Source: CAYGYG01 sp964354155 (lineage in GTDB: Bacteria; Hydrothermota; Tepidihabitantia; SM23-42; CAYGYG01). Taken from it: a stretch of DNA of 26,266 nucleotides. The DNA lies in assembly GCA_964354155.1 (NCBI GenBank), contig CAYGYG010000038.1, positions 1 to 26,266 of the forward strand, read 5' to 3'. Under the pieces are notes generated by a model, which had not been told where the DNA came from, did not search any database, and was given only the letters and a program-made list of their open reading frames with translations. The stretch's first letter is position 1, and every line of letters begins with the position of its first letter. Position numbers and translations under genes: made by a program. Of this stretch, positions 15,582 through 22,673 are shown in pieces.

Positions 15582-15956
15582 GTGACGACGGCGGCCCCAG
15601 GAAACCGGAGACTCCGTATCGGCGTATTCCTGGCTGCGGTGCTGGCAATCATGACCGTGACCGCGATTCCGATCAAGAAGACGGTGGTGCCGTCCCGGTA
15701 TCAAGTGGACAAGCTGGTCCATGTCGGGATGTTCACGATGCTGGCCGGTATTGGCCGGCGCGCGGTGCGGGCGAGAACTTTTCTGCTTTGCGCCGGCGCC
15801 GTGGCGCTTCTTTCCGAGTTCCAGCAATGGTTCATCCCGGGACGCTGCGTTGAACTGCTCGATGTCGCGGCCAATCTTGTCGGGACCGGCCTCGGCTTCG
15901 TCATCTTTGACCGGCGGTTCCTCCCCCGGGAGCGTTTGCCGGACGGGGCGCAATGA
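15582..15956 (+). CDS. VanZ-like membrane protein
   Basis: 124 residues starting at GTG 15582, with AGGAGAAGGAG upstream. It has three to four membrane segments. The VanZ pattern is clear: DKLVHVGMFTMLA, then SEFQQWFIPGR, then ELLDVAANLVGTGLGF. VanZ was first seen with glycopeptide resistance, but most homologues are of unknown function; nothing here suggests a resistance cluster. It lies between the EIIA-like gene and hisS and overlaps hisS by 4 bp. Confidence 0.82.
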   Translation: MTTAAPGNRRLRIGVFLAAVLAIMTVTAIPIKKTVVPSRYQVDKLVHVGMFTMLAGIGRRAVRARTFLLCAGAVALLSEFQQWFIPGRCVELLDVAANLVGTGLGFVIFDRRFLPRERLPDGAQ

Positions 15957-17242
15957 AGTATCAGCGCATCAAGGGCACCAAGGATTTCCTGCCGGACGAA
16001 ACCGCCAAGATTGAATATCTCAAGCAGACGGCGCGGGTTTTCTTCAGGCGATACGGGTATCGCGAAATCCGGACCCCGGTTTTGGAACCGACCGAGCTCT
16101 TTGTCCACTCAACCGGGGTTACTTCCGAAGTCGTTGAGAAGCAGATGTACACCTTCGAGGATCTGGGCAAACGCAGTGTCACGCTCCGGCCCGAAGGGAC
16201 CCCGGGCGTGATCAGGGCGATAATCGAAAACCGCCTGGTTCTGCCCCAGAAGCTTTTTTATGTTGAGACGATGTTTCGCCAGGAGCGTCCTCAGAAAGGA
16301 CGCTACCGCGAATTCAACCAGATCGGCCTTGAAGTAGTCGGCGCCGGATCTCCCGTCGTCGATGCCGAAGTGATCGCCGTTGCCGCCGGCTATGTAGCCG
16401 CGGTCGGCGTGACCCGCGCTTCGGTCGAGGTGAACTCCATCGGCTGCCGGGAGTGCCGGCCGCGATTCCGGGAAGCGCTGCTGGGGTTCGTTAAGCCCGA
16501 GTTGGCCCGCTTTTGTCCTGAGTGCCAGGCCCGGGCCGAACGCAATCCCCTGCGCGTGTACGATTGCAAGAATGAGCAGTGCCAGCGTCTTCTCGAGCGG
16601 GCGCCCCGTCCGGTTGATCATCTCTGCGGCGCTTGTCTTGGCCACTACGACCGGGTGAAGCGCCACCTCGATCTCTACAAGACAGCTTTTGTCGAGAACC
16701 CGAAACTGGTGCGGGGGCTGGACTACTACACCCGTACTGTTTTCGAAATAAGGGGCGAGGCGCTGGGCGCGCAGGACACGGTTCTCGGCGGGGGGCGCTA
16801 TGACTACTTGATGCAGGAAATGGGCGGCGTGGACGCGCCGGCCATCGGTTTCGCGCTGGGGCTCGAGCGGCTCGTGCTCTGTGTCGACGAGGCGAATCTC
16901 GTGACCTCACCGCCGATGTCGTTCTACATCGTGGCCCTCGGTGAAGCTGCGCTGGAGCACGCGGTTCCGCTTCAACAACATCTGGCCGGGAAGGGCCGGA
17001 TCGCAATCGTCGGCGAGCCGGAAAGACCGTTGAAGCGTCAGCTCAAGGAGGCCGACCGGCTCGGGGTCGACTACGCCGTGATCATCGGCGAGGACGAAGT
17101 CAAAGGCAACCGCTATACGGTGCGCGACATGAAGCGGGGCACGCAGCAGCAGGTGCAATCCGGAGACCTCGATCGGTTCACCGACGAGTGTGCTGCGGTC
17201 AGGACAACGGACATTAGTAAGGCTCATGATAGAGCACCTTGA
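15953..17242 (+). CDS. hisS: Histidyl-tRNA synthetase
   Basis: 429 residues of class II synthetase. The start is KGTKDFLPDE. Motif 2 lies in YVETMFRQERPQKGRYREFNQIG, the histidine-specific segment is RGLDYYTRTVFE, and motif 3 is GGGRYDYLMQEMGG followed by PAIGFALGLERL. The insertion domain carries many cysteines (CRECRPRF, CPEC, DCKNEQC, CGAC), which may bind zinc. A C-terminal anticodon-binding domain follows (LKEADRLGVDYAVIIGEDE). It charges tRNA-His. The stop codon overlaps the -35 box of the next promoter (17239-17244). Confidence 0.96.
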   Translation: MKYQRIKGTKDFLPDETAKIEYLKQTARVFFRRYGYREIRTPVLEPTELFVHSTGVTSEVVEKQMYTFEDLGKRSVTLRPEGTPGVIRAIIENRLVLPQKLFYVETMFRQERPQKGRYREFNQIGLEVVGAGSPVVDAEVIAVAAGYVAAVGVTRASVEVNSIGCRECRPRFREALLGFVKPELARFCPECQARAERNPLRVYDCKNEQCQRLLERAPRPVDHLCGACLGHYDRVKRHLDLYKTAFVENPKLVRGLDYYTRTVFEIRGEALGAQDTVLGGGRYDYLMQEMGGVDAPAIGFALGLERLVLCVDEANLVTSPPMSFYIVALGEAALEHAVPLQQHLAGKGRIAIVGEPERPLKRQLKEADRLGVDYAVIIGEDEVKGNRYTVRDMKRGTQQQVQSGDLDRFTDECAAVRTTDISKAHDRAP

Positions 17243-17267
17243 CAATTATTCACTTGTTGAATAGAAT
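17239..17267 (+). promoter_or_regulatory. Promoter predicting a leaderless mRNA for the NHL protein
   Basis: -35 TTGACA (17239-17244), 17-nt spacer, -10 TAGAAT (17262-17267). The ATG at 17274 begins six nucleotides after the -10 box, where transcription should start, and there is no Shine-Dalgarno. Confidence 0.75.
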
Positions 17268-17273
17268 TACCAC

Positions 17274-18566
17274 ATGATAGCGTTGCTCTTCATCTTGGCC
17301 GTCGGCGATTACAAGCCGAGCACCTTGATTGTGCCGCCGTTCCAACATTCGGCCGGTTTCTACCGGGCCAGCAAGTACTACCTCAACCTCTTTCTGGGGC
17401 CGAAGTTCGACTACAACGACCCTCAGGGTATCACCGCGGTCAAGCTTTTCGAGTTGGACAACCCCAAGACCAATCGGGACGACGACGAGCTGACCGTCTT
17501 TGCGGTCAACTCGGGAAGCGGTGAGATCGTCTACAACGTTGCTTTTGAGGCGATCAAAGTCTTCAAAAAGGACTTTTCCCATCCCAAGGGCATCGCCGCG
17601 CTTCCGTCGGGCCTGATCTATCTTGCCGACTACGGCAATAACCGGATTGTAAAGATGCAGTATGAACGCGGCAGCATTAGTATCAAGGGGACGATCCAGG
17701 ACGGTCTCGGCCGTCCTTTTGGGGTGGCGCTTGATGCCAAGGGTAATGTCTATGTGACCGACACCGATCACGGCATGGTCAAAGTCTTCGGCGCCGACGA
17801 CAAACTCAAGCTTTTCTTCGGCAAGCCCGGCACGGCGCGCGGCGAGCTCGAAAAGCCGACCGCGATTGCCGTTATCGACGATGCCGACTCCTTCAACTTC
17901 CATCATGATAATCAAATCGTGGTTGCCGACTTGAACGGACGACGGCTTCAGACGTTCACGCTGCAGGGTGGGTTTCTCAAATCGATCACCGCCGAGGCGA
18001 TCGGGCTTGCCGATGCGGGTTTCGTCTACGCGGCGATCGACCGTTTCGGCAACATCTACGTCACTGATTCGCTTAACAATCAGGTTCATAAGTTCGATCA
18101 TAATTTGAGGTACATCATCTCCTACGGCCGAAGCGGGGTCAATGAGGGCGAATTCCTGTCGCCGCGGGGCATCGGCATCTGGCGCCGGTACGGACAGGTG
18201 TTGCTTGCGGAAAAAGAGGGCGGGCAGTATCTGTGGATCGGCATCGATGCTTTGTTCATCGGCTGCTTCCCTGAGGAGTTCGTACCCGGCGAGAAGGGAA
18301 CGACGATTGCGCTCTATCTGACCGAAATGGGTGATGTGAAAATCAGTATCTCAAAAACGACGGGTGAAAAGGTCCGCGACTTGATATCGGCAACCCGGCA
18401 GGCCCCGGGCGATTTTTTGGTTCTCTGGGACGGTCGGGACGGCCAGGGCAATCCGGTCGCGCCGGACATGTACGAGGTCAATATCATGGTCCGTGCGACT
18501 TACGGATCAAGATACTATTTCCGCAAGAACTTAAACGCGAGGGTAAAATGCGTATCCGGTTCATAG
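17274..18566 (+). CDS. NHL-repeat beta-propeller protein with C-terminal FlgD-Ig-like domain
   Basis: 430 residues. A short hydrophobic start (MIALLFILAVG) may be a minimal export signal. NHL-type repeats follow: HPKGIAALPSGLIYLADYGNNRIVKM, RPFGVALDAKGNVYVTDTDHGMVKVF, AAIDRFGNIYVTDSLNNQVHKF and SPRGIGIWRRYGQVLLAE. The C-terminal ~90 residues match a FlgD-Ig domain (VKISISKTTGEKVRDL, FLVLWDGRDGQGNPVAPDMYEVNI). Such pairs are common on secreted proteins of FCB-like and candidate-phylum bacteria. The gene overlaps the PorV-like gene by 19 bp, so the two are probably co-translated. Its ligand is unknown. Confidence 0.85.
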   Translation: MIALLFILAVGDYKPSTLIVPPFQHSAGFYRASKYYLNLFLGPKFDYNDPQGITAVKLFELDNPKTNRDDDELTVFAVNSGSGEIVYNVAFEAIKVFKKDFSHPKGIAALPSGLIYLADYGNNRIVKMQYERGSISIKGTIQDGLGRPFGVALDAKGNVYVTDTDHGMVKVFGADDKLKLFFGKPGTARGELEKPTAIAVIDDADSFNFHHDNQIVVADLNGRRLQTFTLQGGFLKSITAEAIGLADAGFVYAAIDRFGNIYVTDSLNNQVHKFDHNLRYIISYGRSGVNEGEFLSPRGIGIWRRYGQVLLAEKEGGQYLWIGIDALFIGCFPEEFVPGEKGTTIALYLTEMGDVKISISKTTGEKVRDLISATRQAPGDFLVLWDGRDGQGNPVAPDMYEVNIMVRATYGSRYYFRKNLNARVKCVSGS

Positions 18567-19465
18567 CAATTCTGTTGGCGGTATGCTCCGTCAATATCGG
18601 CCGCGCCTCCAAGTACGCGGGTGATTTCCAGGAACTGGGGGTTGGGGCACGTGCCCTGGGCATGGCCGCGGCCGTTGTCGCCCAGCCGGCTGATCCTTTT
18701 GCTCTATACTATAACCCGGCCGCCACGGCGCTTGCCGACCGGCGGTCGGTCGGTTTCATGCATGCTGAGAATTTCGGGGGCGTCGTCAAGAACGACTACC
18801 TGAGCCTTGTCATCCCGGGCAGCAACGGTGCCGTCGGGGCCGCCTACTATTATCTCGGCGTGCCCGACATCAAGCTGACGCGGCTTGCCGACACGCTCTA
18901 TGAGCTTTCGGAGACCAATCGTCCCGTGCCGTACGATACCGTGTCGGCTTCGGATCACGTGCTGTTTCTCAATTACAGCCGGGGCCGCGGCCGCATCTCA
19001 TACGGGGCCAATATCAAGCTCTACTACCGCAGCCTGGCCGTCATCAAGGGCTTTGGCGGCGGTCTGGACGCTGGACTCCAGGGTCATTTCGACTATCTCG
19101 ATCTGGGCTTGACGATTCGTGACGTGATCTTGAGTCCCGTGATATGGGACAACGGCTACCGCGAGCAGATCCTGCCGCGGTTCGCTCTGGGACTGGCGCC
19201 GCGGTTTGAAATCCCGGCCTGGAAGAGCATCTTGCGATTCGAGTGGGACTTAGTCAAACGCCTCGATAACGGACGGCGGTTTGAGCAGAACTTGGGCATG
19301 GAACTTGCCTACAATTCAGGACTCTTCGTGCGTTTTGGTCTTCAGGAGTTCAGGCCCACCCTCGGTTTGGGCATCGGTTGGCGCGGGCTGACGCTCGACT
19401 ATGCGTTTGTCTATCATCCGGAACTGTCATCCTCGAACAAAGTATCGGCCGGGGTTAGCTTTTGA
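18548..19465 (+). CDS. PorV/PorQ-like outer-membrane beta-barrel protein
   Basis: 305 residues with a signal peptide (RFIAILLAVCSVNIGRAS). The segment KYAGDFQELGVGARALGMAAAVVAQ, then DPFALYYNPAATAL, is the hallmark opening of the PorV/UPF0164 family in the FadL superfamily. The rest is a series of amphipathic beta strands ending with SAGVSF, a terminal Phe typical of outer-membrane proteins. PorV members serve type IX secretion in Bacteroidetes and are widespread, with unknown roles, elsewhere. No other type IX components are visible here. The next gene's start overlaps its stop (TTGA). Confidence 0.85.
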   Translation: MRIRFIAILLAVCSVNIGRASKYAGDFQELGVGARALGMAAAVVAQPADPFALYYNPAATALADRRSVGFMHAENFGGVVKNDYLSLVIPGSNGAVGAAYYYLGVPDIKLTRLADTLYELSETNRPVPYDTVSASDHVLFLNYSRGRGRISYGANIKLYYRSLAVIKGFGGGLDAGLQGHFDYLDLGLTIRDVILSPVIWDNGYREQILPRFALGLAPRFEIPAWKSILRFEWDLVKRLDNGRRFEQNLGMELAYNSGLFVRFGLQEFRPTLGLGIGWRGLTLDYAFVYHPELSSSNKVSAGVSF

Positions 19466-20040
19466 CCAATCCGGAAATATTCAGAAAACTCGCCAACCTT
19501 ATCGCGTTGTTCATCCCGATCGTCTACTACTTCGTGCCGACGGGTATTGGCAAGTACATCATGCTGTTGATCGCCCTCGTTTTCCTCATCATCGACCTGG
19601 CCCGACTCAAACTCAGCTTGTTTAAAGATATCTTCGTCCTGGTTTTCGGTTCGTCGCTGAGGAAGCATGAGATCTGGAGCGTCACCGGCGCTACCTATCT
19701 GATGCTGGGTGCGCTGATATCGATTCTGCTCTTCCCGAAGGAGATCGCGCTTGCCGCCCTGCTGTATGTCATCGTTGGCGACACCTTCGCGGCCGTGATC
19801 GGATTGAAGTTCGGAACCTTGAAACTATTCAAAAAATCACTGGTCGGCAGCCTGAGTTTCCTCGCGGTGTCGGTCGTGATTGCCCATCTTTTGTCGATAC
19901 TGCCGCCGACGCCGCTGCCGTTCAAGGTGGGTTTGGTCGGCGCCGTGGTTGCCACCATAATCGAGGCCTTGCCGCTCACCCTCGACGACAACTTCGCGGT
20001 GCCGATCGTGGCCGGCGCAATCATGCGCTTTGTTGCTTAG
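19462..20040 (+). CDS. Dolichol kinase/CTP-dependent lipid kinase-like membrane protein
   Basis: 192 residues starting at a TTG overlapping the upstream stop. It has about six hydrophobic segments. The conserved block VGDTFAAVIGLKFG ... FKKSLVGSLSF matches the SEC59/dolichol kinase and diacylglycerol kinase (CTP) family pattern GDxxAAxxGxxxG ... KSxxGSxxxF. It probably phosphorylates a lipid alcohol or belongs to the phosphatidate cytidylyltransferase relatives. It is the last gene of the leaderless NHL operon. No clear terminator follows. Confidence 0.75.
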   Translation: MTNPEIFRKLANLIALFIPIVYYFVPTGIGKYIMLLIALVFLIIDLARLKLSLFKDIFVLVFGSSLRKHEIWSVTGATYLMLGALISILLFPKEIALAALLYVIVGDTFAAVIGLKFGTLKLFKKSLVGSLSFLAVSVVIAHLLSILPPTPLPFKVGLVGAVVATIIEALPLTLDDNFAVPIVAGAIMRFVA

Positions 20041-20113
20041 TGCCCCTCCAACTAGTGTTGTGTGTCATAAGTCACTTGACAGTTAAATAACCTTTGTAAG
20101 ATCGCGGAATATC

Positions 20114-20210
20114 GTCATTGCGATCCGCCTCAGGCGGAGAAGCAATCTCAAATCCCCCTATGTCCCCCTTTACGAAAGGGGGAAGTGAAGGGGGATTGCC
20201 CCGCAATGAC
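20114..20210. repeat. Composite palindromic element (MITE/REP-like)
   Basis: About 97 bp bounded by GTCATTGCG (20114-20122) and CGCAATGAC (20202-20210). Inside are CGCCTCAGGCG, then AATCCCCC ... GGGGGATT enclosing CCCCCTTTACGAAAGGGGG. The text GTCATTGCG...GAAGCAATCTC is a short repeat seen in many environmental genomes. No open frame is present. It separates the kinase gene from the tRNA region. Confidence 0.75.
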
Positions 20211-20314
20211 CGACCTGGAGTTTACTAAATACATGCAATTATGAGAAGAATTTCCAAATGTAAAGGTCTGTTAGACGCACCGCACTAGTAGGGGCCAATA
20301 ATATTCACCTTCTC

Positions 20315-20342
20315 TTGACTTTTCTCGCTCGGTGCATAGAAT
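20315..20342 (+). promoter_or_regulatory. Promoter for the nested tRNA locus
   Basis: -35 TTGACT (20315-20320), 16-nt spacer, -10 TAGAAT (20337-20342). Transcription should start near 20349, about 55 nt before the outer tRNA shell. It may also serve tRNA-Tyr. Confidence 0.7.
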
Positions 20343-20403
20343 AGAAAGGCATGCTGGCGTGCGGTTTGTTCTTTGACTGAATCGTTACCGATATTTCTGA
20401 GAC

Positions 20404-20574
20404 GCCGGTGTAACTCAGTGGTAGAGTAGTCCCGCACAATAATGTAAATGCCGACATAGCTCAGGGGTAGAGCAATGGTTTTGTAAACCATAGGTCGGGG
20501 GTTCAATTCCCTCTGTCGGCTATATATTGTGCGGGATAAACCGCAGGTCGCCAGTTCGACTCTGGCCGCCGGCT
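20404..20574 (+). other. Outer tRNA shell interrupted by a complete tRNA gene
   Basis: The 5' part has an acceptor strand GCCGGTG (20404-20410), TA, and a D arm ACTC-AGTGGTA-GAGT. The 3' part has the variable loop AGGTC, a T arm GCCAG-TTCGACT-CTGGC, acceptor strand CGCCGGC and T73 (20574). All seven acceptor pairs, four D pairs and five T pairs form. In place of the anticodon arm there is an 11-bp perfect helix, CCCGCACAATA (20431-20441) with TATTGTGCGGG (20525-20535), plus T-A and G-T pairs outside it, capped by tRNA-Thr(TGT). A remnant arm GCGG-GATAAA-CCGC (20531-20544) has a 6-nt loop. No standard anticodon arm can be built. The 3' half resembles tRNA-Thr; the D arm also resembles tRNA-Gly. 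It could be a pseudogene, a split tRNA or a processing scaffold. Confidence 0.8.
20450..20521 (+). tRNA. tRNA-Thr(TGT), nested inside another tRNA shell
   Basis: 72 nt with a complete cloverleaf: acceptor GCCGACA/TGTCGGC (7 pairs), D arm GCTC/GAGC, anticodon arm ATGGT-TTTGTAA-ACCAT with anticodon TGT at 20482-20484, variable AGGTC, T arm GGGGG-TTCAATT-CCCTC, discriminator T. CCA is not encoded. It looks fully functional. It is flanked by short AT-rich linkers (20442-20449 and 20522-20524) and the long inverted repeat of the outer shell. Confidence 0.96.
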
Positions 20575-20700
20575 CTGAACGACCGAAGGTCGTTCGGCGT
20601 GTAGCCGATGGCCTCCGGCGTATCACGGCGGTGGGTTCTGTTTTGGTGTTGCTTTGTTATTTTGCTAAAAGCTATCAGCCATGAGCCATACGCTATTCCC

Positions 20701-20784
20701 GGGCAGGTGGCGGAGTGGACAATCGCATCAGACTGTAAATCTGACGGCCGTTGGCCTACGGAGGTTCGAATCCTCCCCTGCCCA
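20701..20784 (+). tRNA. tRNA-Tyr(GTA)
   Basis: 84 nt, class II. Acceptor GGGCAGG/CCTGCCC, anticodon arm TCAGA-CTGTAAA-TCTGA with GTA at 20735-20737, a long variable arm (CGGCCGTTGGCCTAC region), T arm GGAGG-TTCGAAT-CCTCC, discriminator A. CCA is not encoded. Its place after tRNA-Thr(TGT) matches the common tRNA cluster upstream of tuf. Confidence 0.96.
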
Positions 20785-20830
20785 TGCTGGCTTATGGCGA
20801 ATGGGTGATGGCGAGTAGCGAGAGAACAAA

Positions 20831-21015
20831 ACCCGGCCCTACAGGTGCCGATTGGAAATTCTAATATCGAAATACTAAATACTCAACAATTTCTAAATCC
20901 CAATATTCAAACTGTAGTGTACTGCTTGGGACATTAGGATTTGTTATTTGTTTATGATTTAGAGATTAGGATTAAGGAATTGACCGTAACGTAGTAGGGC
21001 GGCATTTCACATGCC
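20831..21015. repeat. AT-rich repeat zone between GGCCCTAC and GTAGGGC elements
   Basis: CCCGGCCCTACA (20833-20844) opens and GTAGGGCGGCATTT (20994-21007) closes a ~150-bp A+T-rich stretch without genes, in sharp contrast to the G+C-rich surroundings. The AT-rich part contains short A/T tracts of the kind TCTAAATCCC/GGGAcattAGGA in opposite orientation. The same outer elements recur together at 25705-25752. The 21016-21094 interval holds nothing else recognisable. Confidence 0.55.
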
Positions 21016-21094
21016 TCTCGGAGAATCCGCCCCGTGTCAAACACTCGGCGTGAGACAGAGACCTTTGGCCGCCGGCATCGATTGTCCGACGGTC

Positions 21095-21856
21095 CTACTG
21101 CCGGTATTTGAAGGTTCTCACCATCTCCTGGCAGAGGATGCGTGTCAGATACTCCACGTCGTAGACAAGGCGCTTTCGGTCTTCCTTGGTTTTGACCAGA
21201 GCCTGAACCGGTTTCCTGTTGCCTCGGAACACATCCTTGACCTGCCAGAGCTGCTCGCCGGTTTCGACGTCGACCATTCTCATGCTGGCACCGACCTCAG
21301 CCGACGGTTTGGTTCGGAAGAGCAGATAGATGCCGCCCACCACCGTGACCACGGCCCCGACAAGGCAGGCAACCTTCCAGAAGTCATCATCATCGTCGTG
21401 GCCGTGACCCCCGATGATGATCACCGGAGGCAGATGTTCGCGGTCGCGTTGATACCGCCGCGAGGTGTCGATGACGGCCTTGGGGTGGGGTTTGAAGTTG
21501 GTCACGTTGCCGAGGATCACCGCCTGCGCCCCGAGCATCTTGCCCAGTTTCGCCACGGTGACCGGGTCGAAGCGCAGCGTGTCTAAGTCTTGTTCTTTGA
21601 ACAGCTCTTCGACCTTGATGCGCTCGACTAAGTCAAAGACGCCGGTCTTGCCCAGCTGCAAGTTGATTTCATCGGTGACGATGTAACCGGCACCCCTGAA
21701 GTCCGACAGGTTCTCAAAAGGCAGGACGGCAATCCGCTTGATGCCCCGTTCTTCGATCTTCGACGAGCGGAAGAAGTTGGTGACCGAATAAGGCTTGACC
21801 GGACTGCAGGAAAGGATGAAGGCAACGATGAGAACGGATGCGATAGTTTTCTTCAT
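21095..21856 (-). CDS. CsgG/GNA1162-like lipoprotein with an Asp-rich and transmembrane insertion
   Basis: 253 residues from the ATG at 21856, which overlaps the upstream stop by 4 bp; a longer start is rejected on that basis. It has a lipobox (VAFILSC). The body is homologous to the neighbour upstream: AVLPFENLSD, GYIVTDEINLQLGKTGVFDLVERIKVEELFKEQDLD, KLGKMLGAQAVILGNVTN, and VDVETGEQLWQVKDV. This is the CsgG/curli-secretion or GNA1162-type fold for envelope lipoproteins. About 55 extra residues sit after the VILGNVTNF block: a basic stretch, IIIGGHGHDDDDDFW, then a hydrophobic helix VACLVGAVVTVVGGIYLLF. The insertion is absent from the paralogue. Function is unknown. Confidence 0.75.
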   Translation of the reverse strand: MKKTIASVLIVAFILSCSPVKPYSVTNFFRSSKIEERGIKRIAVLPFENLSDFRGAGYIVTDEINLQLGKTGVFDLVERIKVEELFKEQDLDTLRFDPVTVAKLGKMLGAQAVILGNVTNFKPHPKAVIDTSRRYQRDREHLPPVIIIGGHGHDDDDDFWKVACLVGAVVTVVGGIYLLFRTKPSAEVGASMRMVDVETGEQLWQVKDVFRGNRKPVQALVKTKEDRKRLVYDVEYLTRILCQEMVRTFKYRQ

Positions 21857-22413
21857 TTGCTCTTGAGTGTCTCGGCCATCAGACGGCACAGGACCTGGCT
21901 CAGGAAAGCCGGGTCCTCAACCAGGCGGTACCGGTCCGGTTTGTCGACCAGAATCTTGACGCGCTTATCGTCGCCGTTCAACACGTCGCTGGCTTGCCAG
22001 ATCTGGGTTCCGGTCTCGACGCTGACCAGTTTCACGCTGGTTCCAACCTTGCCTTCGCCGTAGTTGGTTACGTTACCCATGATCACGCCGTGGGCGCCCA
22101 GCATCTTGCCGATTTTGACCGCCGTCTCGGGGTCAAGCCGCTTTGGGTCAAAATCCTGCTCTTTGAATAGATCCTGGACTTTCTGTCTCTCGACCAAGTC
22201 AAAGATCTTGATTTTGCCCAACTGGACATTAAACTCGTCAGCCATCTCAGTGCCGGCGCGTGACGTGACGCCGCTGAAGGGCAGAACCGCGACTCGTTGA
22301 GCGCGCAAGGCGCCCAGGGCCGCGTCGTTCATAAAGTAGTTGGTCATCTTGTAGGGGGTGACGTGGGCACAGGCAAGAAACAACACGGGGACAACAAAGA
22401 GCAACTTCTTCAT
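21853..22413 (-). CDS. CsgG/GNA1162-like envelope lipoprotein
   Basis: 186 residues with a lipoprotein signal (MKKLLFVVPVLFLAC). The start has AGGAGG 6 nt upstream. Conserved blocks: VAVLPFSGVTS, MADEFNVQLGKIKIFDLVERQKVQDLFKEQDFD, KIGKMLGAHGVIMGNVTN, VKLVSVETGTQIWQASDVLNG. CsgG-like proteins form or support outer-membrane complexes; this shorter form may be a periplasmic-facing lipoprotein rather than a pore. It is the first gene of a two-gene operon that arose by tandem duplication; the paralogue follows with an insertion. Confidence 0.78.
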   Translation of the reverse strand: MKKLLFVVPVLFLACAHVTPYKMTNYFMNDAALGALRAQRVAVLPFSGVTSRAGTEMADEFNVQLGKIKIFDLVERQKVQDLFKEQDFDPKRLDPETAVKIGKMLGAHGVIMGNVTNYGEGKVGTSVKLVSVETGTQIWQASDVLNGDDKRVKILVDKPDRYRLVEDPAFLSQVLCRLMAETLKSK

Positions 22414-22431
22414 TAGAAACCTCCTGGCTGC

Positions 22432-22459
22432 ATTGTATGCATTTGGGAGGATTTGTCAA
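22432..22459 (-). promoter_or_regulatory. Promoter of the CsgG-like pair
   Basis: On the (-) strand: -35 TTGACA (22459-22454), 16-nt spacer, -10 TACAAT (22437-22432). The predicted start near 22425 gives a ~12-nt leader that begins at the AGGAGG site (22425-22420). Confidence 0.8.
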
Positions 22460-22591
22460 CTGCTAACCAGGAGTCGGCGGAGAGAATATCAGCAGACTTG
22501 ACTACCGTGATTCATCATGAGCCCACGTTTTTCCGTAAGTAAAACGCAAAAAGCGAATATCTCCGTAATCAGCCGTTTTATCACCGTAATC

Positions 22592-22620
22592 GAGTTTGCT
22601 GATACTTTTCCAGCAAACTC
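22592..22620. promoter_or_regulatory. 10-bp perfect inverted repeat upstream of a promoter
   Basis: GAGTTTGCTG (22592-22601) and CAGCAAACTC (22611-22620) with a 9-nt spacer, ending 7 bp before the -35 box at 22628. It may be an operator; it lacks a T-run. Nearby short repeats CCGTAATC (22563-22570 and 22584-22591) recur once more before the tRNA-Thr(GGT) promoter (25846-25853). The remaining bases between the two divergent promoters show nothing further. Confidence 0.45.
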
Positions 22621-22627
22621 ATCAGGA

Positions 22628-22655
22628 TTGACAACCAGCGTATTTGGGCTAGAAT
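22628..22655 (+). promoter_or_regulatory. Promoter of the pseudopilin-like gene
   Basis: -35 TTGACA (22628-22633), 16-nt spacer, -10 TAGAAT (22650-22655). The start near 22662 leaves a ~12-nt leader before the TTG start codon at 22674. Confidence 0.75.
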
Positions 22656-22673
22656 GTCGAGGAGCGAGGTTAT

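Noticed and set aside
15582..15956. Glycopeptide resistance locus suggested by VanZ
   Set aside because: VanZ-like proteins are widespread; no vanA/H/X or other resistance genes are nearby.
17250..18101. 283-codon open frame on the - strand
   Set aside because: It is antisense to NHL repeats of a gene with its own promoter; no motif seen.
18548..19465. Evidence for a full type IX secretion system
   Set aside because: Only a PorV-like protein is present; such proteins occur without the other components.
20404..20574. Group I intron or archaeal-type intron in a tRNA
   Set aside because: The inserted ~100 nt is mostly a tRNA plus an inverted repeat, with no group I core elements. Removing it does not give a paired 5-bp, 7-nt anticodon arm.
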